A stretch of 64,000 nt of DNA from Apricaphanius iberus (Eukaryota; Chordata; Actinopteri; Cyprinodontiformes; Aphaniidae): contig JAPXFQ010002919.1 in NCBI GenBank assembly GCA_028564705.1, positions 248,001-312,000 of the forward strand, written 5' to 3'. Below the pieces are notes generated by a model. The model was not told the DNA's origin. It made no database searches and saw only the letters and a list, made by a program, of their open reading frames with translations. Made by a program: the position numbers and the translations under genes. Positions within the stretch are counted from its first letter, which is position 1. Each line of letters opens with the position of its first letter. Positions 60,232-64,000 of the stretch are shown in pieces.

Positions 60232-60740
60232 ATGCCTTGTCCACACGTAGCCAGGTGTCCCACAAAATGGAGATAATTTTCTACAGTTTGGCCTGTCATC
60301 CATATGTAAATGCACTAGAAACTAATCATTTTAAAAACTCCGGCCAAAGTGGGGATCTGCATTTTCTCGGTTTTCAGTATCTGTGTGTGCTGTAACGTCA
60401 CTATCCGCGGCAACAAATGCTACATCACTTGTGCGAGCAGTATTTACCCTCAGAAACAGCATGTATGCCCCCAGAGCTGTGTTAGTATCATCAATTGTCA
60501 AAGCGCTCTTATCTGGCCTGCATTTTCAAGCTATATTGCTGCTCCGTGCTGAAGTTAGGGGATAGAGAGTTACTCTTAGCGGAGAGGATTTGGGAGAACT
60601 ACTGCTCCCTACAGGTTTGCCACGTCTATGAATGTGCTGAAAAACGCATTCATCCAGTTATGTATGGATGGAGGGCTTTTTTAAGGAGCGAAGGAAAATC
60701 TTTTTTTTTTTAAAAACACGGCTAAGTGTGTACATGGCAT
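60232..60740. mobile_element. MITE-like element with 21-bp imperfect terminal inverted repeats
   Basis: Left end ATGCCTTGTCCACACGTAGCC (60232-60252) against the complement of 60720-60740 (ATGCCATGTACACACTTAGCC): 18 of 21 match. Interior contains CAAAATGGAGATAATTTT and CTCCGGCCAAAGTGG, seen in fish repeats whose ends read GTCCACACGTAGCC. No transposase frame. Target duplication not clear. Confidence 0.5.
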
Positions 60741-63009
60741 GAGTGTCAGAGGAATTAACTTGAAAAGCAGCAGCACCGGGAACAGTGGCTTTGAAAAAAA
60801 AACTTGGGATTGTAAAAGCAAAAGAGGAAAGTGTGAAAACTTGATCGTAAGTCTTTATTTCAATTTATATATTCTGAATTTTATGAAGTTATTTAACGTT
60901 TATTTTTTTTTACTTTCAGCACATACATTTTCACAACATTTTATTTTTAAGTTATAATCATATTTTTCAATGCCAATATTTCTTTTCAGGTTCATTTTAA
61001 GCTGGCAATGTTCTGATGCCATAGACCTTCATCTTGAAGACGGGGTGTCTGACTGACAGACTTAAACTATGAGGTGCTTCTAAAGGGAACAAGTTGATAG
61101 CTAAAAGCCTTCGTGCCATTCTTTGTTTAAAAACTCTAGGAACCACCTGTAAAGTTACTGTTAGAATCTCTGATATTTGACGAAGCTTGATTATTAATAT
61201 ATTTTCCAAGAGGAATATGGAAAACCTTCAGTCGAGCTGTGCAAAGCTGCTTGAGACTAACACTGAAAATAATGACTACGTGGCATAATAAAATCTATTA
61301 CATTTATTCAAATCATTTATACATTGTAAAATCAAGTTTAAGTTGGAACTACAATACCAAAAGTAAAATTTTCACAATGCACTGCTGAAAAGAAAGTGTA
61401 CATTTGATCAGATATTGACAAATACTATTTAATGTTTTATAGTCACAGCAAATTTACCAAAAAATACAGAGTCAATTTTTATCTGGAAAGCAAAGTGGAT
61501 TGTAATCCGTGCACTTTTTTTGCAAGAGCTTGTTCAGTGGTTTGGGCTGTTTTTTGCTGGTGAAAGATATAAAAAAAGACCACTGTGAAAAAAAAATATG
61601 TCAGTGTGAATAAAGATATCCAAATCTAAGTAATTCAAAATAATTTCTTGAATTCTTAGAATATTTGTAGCTCAGTGGTGGTGTACTGACTTGTGATCCA
61701 GACACTGCTGGTTCAATTCTAGCCTCTACCACATCTTACTGTAATTTGGGCATTTAAACTAACTTAATTACTTTGAATAATAACAACCTGATAAATTCAA
61801 TATAATTAAGAAAAAGTTACTTCACAAATGTTACATTTAGAGTTAAGTATATATTACTTGATACTGGCAATTAAGTAGTACTTGTTATAACAGCATTACA
61901 ATTTACTTAGAAAAATTGCGTGCAAGTACTTTGTTGCAAAAACTAACTGCTGTAATTGTAGCAAACAGTGTTATTACAAAGTAGCGACAGAGGCTGACTT
62001 GATGAGAACCCAGCAGTTTTTGGATTTTGACAACAAAATAATAAAAAAAACAGCTTTGGTTATCCCTCCACTTTTAATCACCACTTTGCATTGTAGTCGT
62101 GGTAGAAATGGAAGAAAATCTGGTACAGTTGCTTCCACATTTTCGTACTTTCTTATATTTTAGCTAGATTTGGACCGAGCCATATAGGTCCAAATAAGTA
62201 TTTCAGCACAGTTTTATAGGCTAAGTAGGGACAAGTACTTGCTGAACTTAAATGGCCATAAAAATATTTCTATGAACGTCCAGGTCATAGTGAGAAATTG
62301 ACTAAATCATTCTTCATCTGAGGCCTTGGTAAATCAATGGCACCCAGATATTCCAACAATATACCAAAACCTTTTGCTTGGAAAACTGCAGAGTGGCGAG
62401 CAAGAGAACAGAAACTAAGAGAGTAAGAGTGGGAGGTGGGAGAGAGCTCCGTCCAGTGGAGCCAAGGCAAAAATTTATGGTCAGGAAGAGCGATGAACGT
62501 ATAATTTACAGTGTATGCTCTGCCATTTTCCCTACCCTCCCTTTGGGTAATGAGAAACGGCTGTTTTGTTGTGCGGCCAATGAGTGGTACACCCCCTCCC
62601 ATCTGGCCATGACACACCATTAGTTTTTATTTCTGTCTCTGCTTTTACGACCCCCTGCCCAGGCGCCAGCGTTTGGCCGGTGATCCTGAGCATCCTATCA
62701 CACCATCTGAGCTCTTCCACCTCCCAAGATGGCTTCTTATACCCAGAGAAAACCCAGACCTTAACATCACAAGGCTTTTGTTCATTTTGATGATGCAGCA
62801 TAGCAAAGTTCAGGAGGAGTTTACTTGTACTCTTTGTTGATTTGATGAAATTCTGATCCCCAAAAATTGAGGTGGTACTCGTTCTGAACTGTAAAGACAT
62901 TACGTTACCTTGAAGTTTTATATATATTTTTTTCAATCTGTAAACTCAATTGAAAGAGGTGTAATATTGCAGATCTAAACCACTTTAATAAAATAATTAT
63001 TTTTATAGG
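60741..63009. other. intergenic, mostly unrecognised
   Basis: Apart from the tRNA-like fragment at 61.67 kb, I see nothing I can name. 62380-62760 is GC-richer and carries overlapping frames on both strands (up to 134 codons), but none resembles a known protein and no splice structure supports them. Confidence 0.4.
61667..61733 (+). mobile_element. tRNA-derived SINE head fragment
   Basis: A box TAGCTCAGTGG (61668-61678) and B box GGTTCAATTCT (61710-61720) with tRNA-like spacing, ending CTCTACCA. The acceptor stem does not pair and the anticodon stem is imperfect, so it is not a functional tRNA gene. No recognisable SINE body follows. Confidence 0.5.
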
Positions 63010-63108
63010 AGGCAAAATGGGTACCTCCATTTGGAGTTTTTCCAGGCATATCCTACTTGGACGAGAACCCGAGGAAGACCCAGAACTCACTGGGGAGATT
63101 ATGGGCCT
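63010..63108 (+). mobile_element. Rex3/RTE-like ORF fragment
   Basis: Plus frame reads FFQAYPTWTRTRGRPRTHWGDY, similar to the RGRPRTRWRDY region of the Rex3 copy at 53.3-53.5 kb (there on the minus strand). About 30 codons only; heavily diverged. Confidence 0.45.
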
Positions 63109-64000
63109 TGTTTATCAATGGTATACGCTTGTTAAAACCAAGCAAACCGAAAAGCGTCGCAAAGAAAGGGTGTAGCTGATTTACTAACAGGGTGCAGAGA
63201 GCTTTGCGCTTTTTAAACCTGGAGCAAGACGCACAACAATCTATTTAGCGAGTTTGCCCTTGATTAATATGCAATGTGGACGTTTCTGTCAGAAGACCCA
63301 AAATATTGGGAAGGGAACAGGCAAATAAATAGGTGTTCCAGGCACAGTGTGATTAACTAAACATCAATCTGTTTGCCCCGGTTATTTTAGCGTCCATTTT
63401 TACCACCTCTGAAAGGCATGTCTTAACTTTGTGCAACCAGATTTAACTTAAGTTTATTACTGATAACTAGTAAATGTCATTCAGACACATTCTAACCTAA
63501 TATTAATTAAAACTTTAATGGCCATAAACCTGATGGTTATGTCGATATTTCCTATTTTTCCCCAAAGATGCATCACATTACTGCACACTAAGTGCACCTC
63601 CACCTGCTGCAAATGTGTTTAGTGAGTTATGTTCCTCATGGATCCTCAATGGTTTCCACCAATCTTCCTGGGGTCCAATTAATAAAATGTAGTAATCATG
63701 CACAGTACTACAATGACAATTAGGCTAGATATATGGTATTTTAAAAACAAAATTCATACATTTCATATTACATATTTTCAAGATAAACATACTGCAGCTT
63801 TGCATTTTATAGAGGCGATGATAAAGAGTAGTGCATTTCAACATTAGTAAAATATGGACATCCTTGTTCAAAAAACACATAAAGTTTAGTACTGACAAAT
63901 GAGAAATATAATTCACAACACTCTAGCCTAATAGTAATTGACTCTGTAAAAACCATAGACAAGATATGTATGTAATTTTTTCCTCTTTATTTTGCCTAGG
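63109..64000. other. intergenic, nothing recognised
   Basis: AT-rich, no coding or repeat signal that I can support up to the window edge. Confidence 0.45.

Noticed and set aside
61667..61733. Possible tRNA gene
   Set aside because: A and B boxes are present but the acceptor stem does not pair and no normal anticodon arm forms; better read as a SINE head.
1..64000. Search for CRISPR arrays, operons, phage or toxin systems
   Set aside because: No regularly spaced direct repeats other than microsatellites and one three-unit minisatellite; gene structure is spliced and vertebrate throughout.

Overview
The window looks like nuclear DNA of a ray-finned (teleost) fish. It is AT-rich, has one spliced LIM-domain gene, and carries a dense load of repeats typical of fish genomes: Tc1-like, hAT-like, L1-like, Rex3/RTE-like and tRNA-headed SINE-like elements. 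The species cannot be read from the sequence. Repeat families are named from remembered consensus features, not from a database search.

The only convincing protein-coding gene is fhl3 (four and a half LIM domains 3), plus strand. Five coding exons (39614-39769, 40674-40848, 43343-43512, 43670-43856, 45952-46103) join in phase to 840 nt, giving 279 residues and a stop. All zinc ligands of one half and four complete LIM domains are present. A CpG-rich, ATG-free block ending in a good splice donor at 5876/5877 is the best candidate for the promoter and noncoding first exon, which would make intron 1 about 33.7 kb. The last intron uses a GC donor instead of GT. The 3' UTR starts at 46104; the first well-placed AATAAA outside a repeat relic is near 48.4-48.5 kb.

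Region by region: 1-5.5 kb is upstream intergenic DNA with several non-autonomous transposon relics, one of them a roughly 1.5 kb composite with a GC-rich core. 5.9-39.6 kb is intron 1. It holds SINE-like copies, a hAT-like element with terminal inverted repeats and an 8-bp target duplication, a BED-finger transposase fragment, a 39-bp minisatellite, an L1-like 3' end split by a SINE, a LINE lying inside a Tc1 relic, and a CArG-box pair that may be an enhancer. 39.6-48.6 kb is the body of fhl3. 48.6-64 kb is downstream intergenic DNA with nested Tc1/LINE relics, a 5'-inverted Rex3 insertion with target duplications, microsatellites and more inverted-repeat elements.

I saw no second gene, no CRISPR array, no operon-like layout and no clearly new enzymatic system. 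The most notable observations are the GC-AG intron, a 24-bp perfect hairpin in intron 3, the inverted Rex3 insertion, a sharply bounded 39-bp duplicate shared by a hAT-like element and nearby DNA, and several layered insertions that give a relative order of events.
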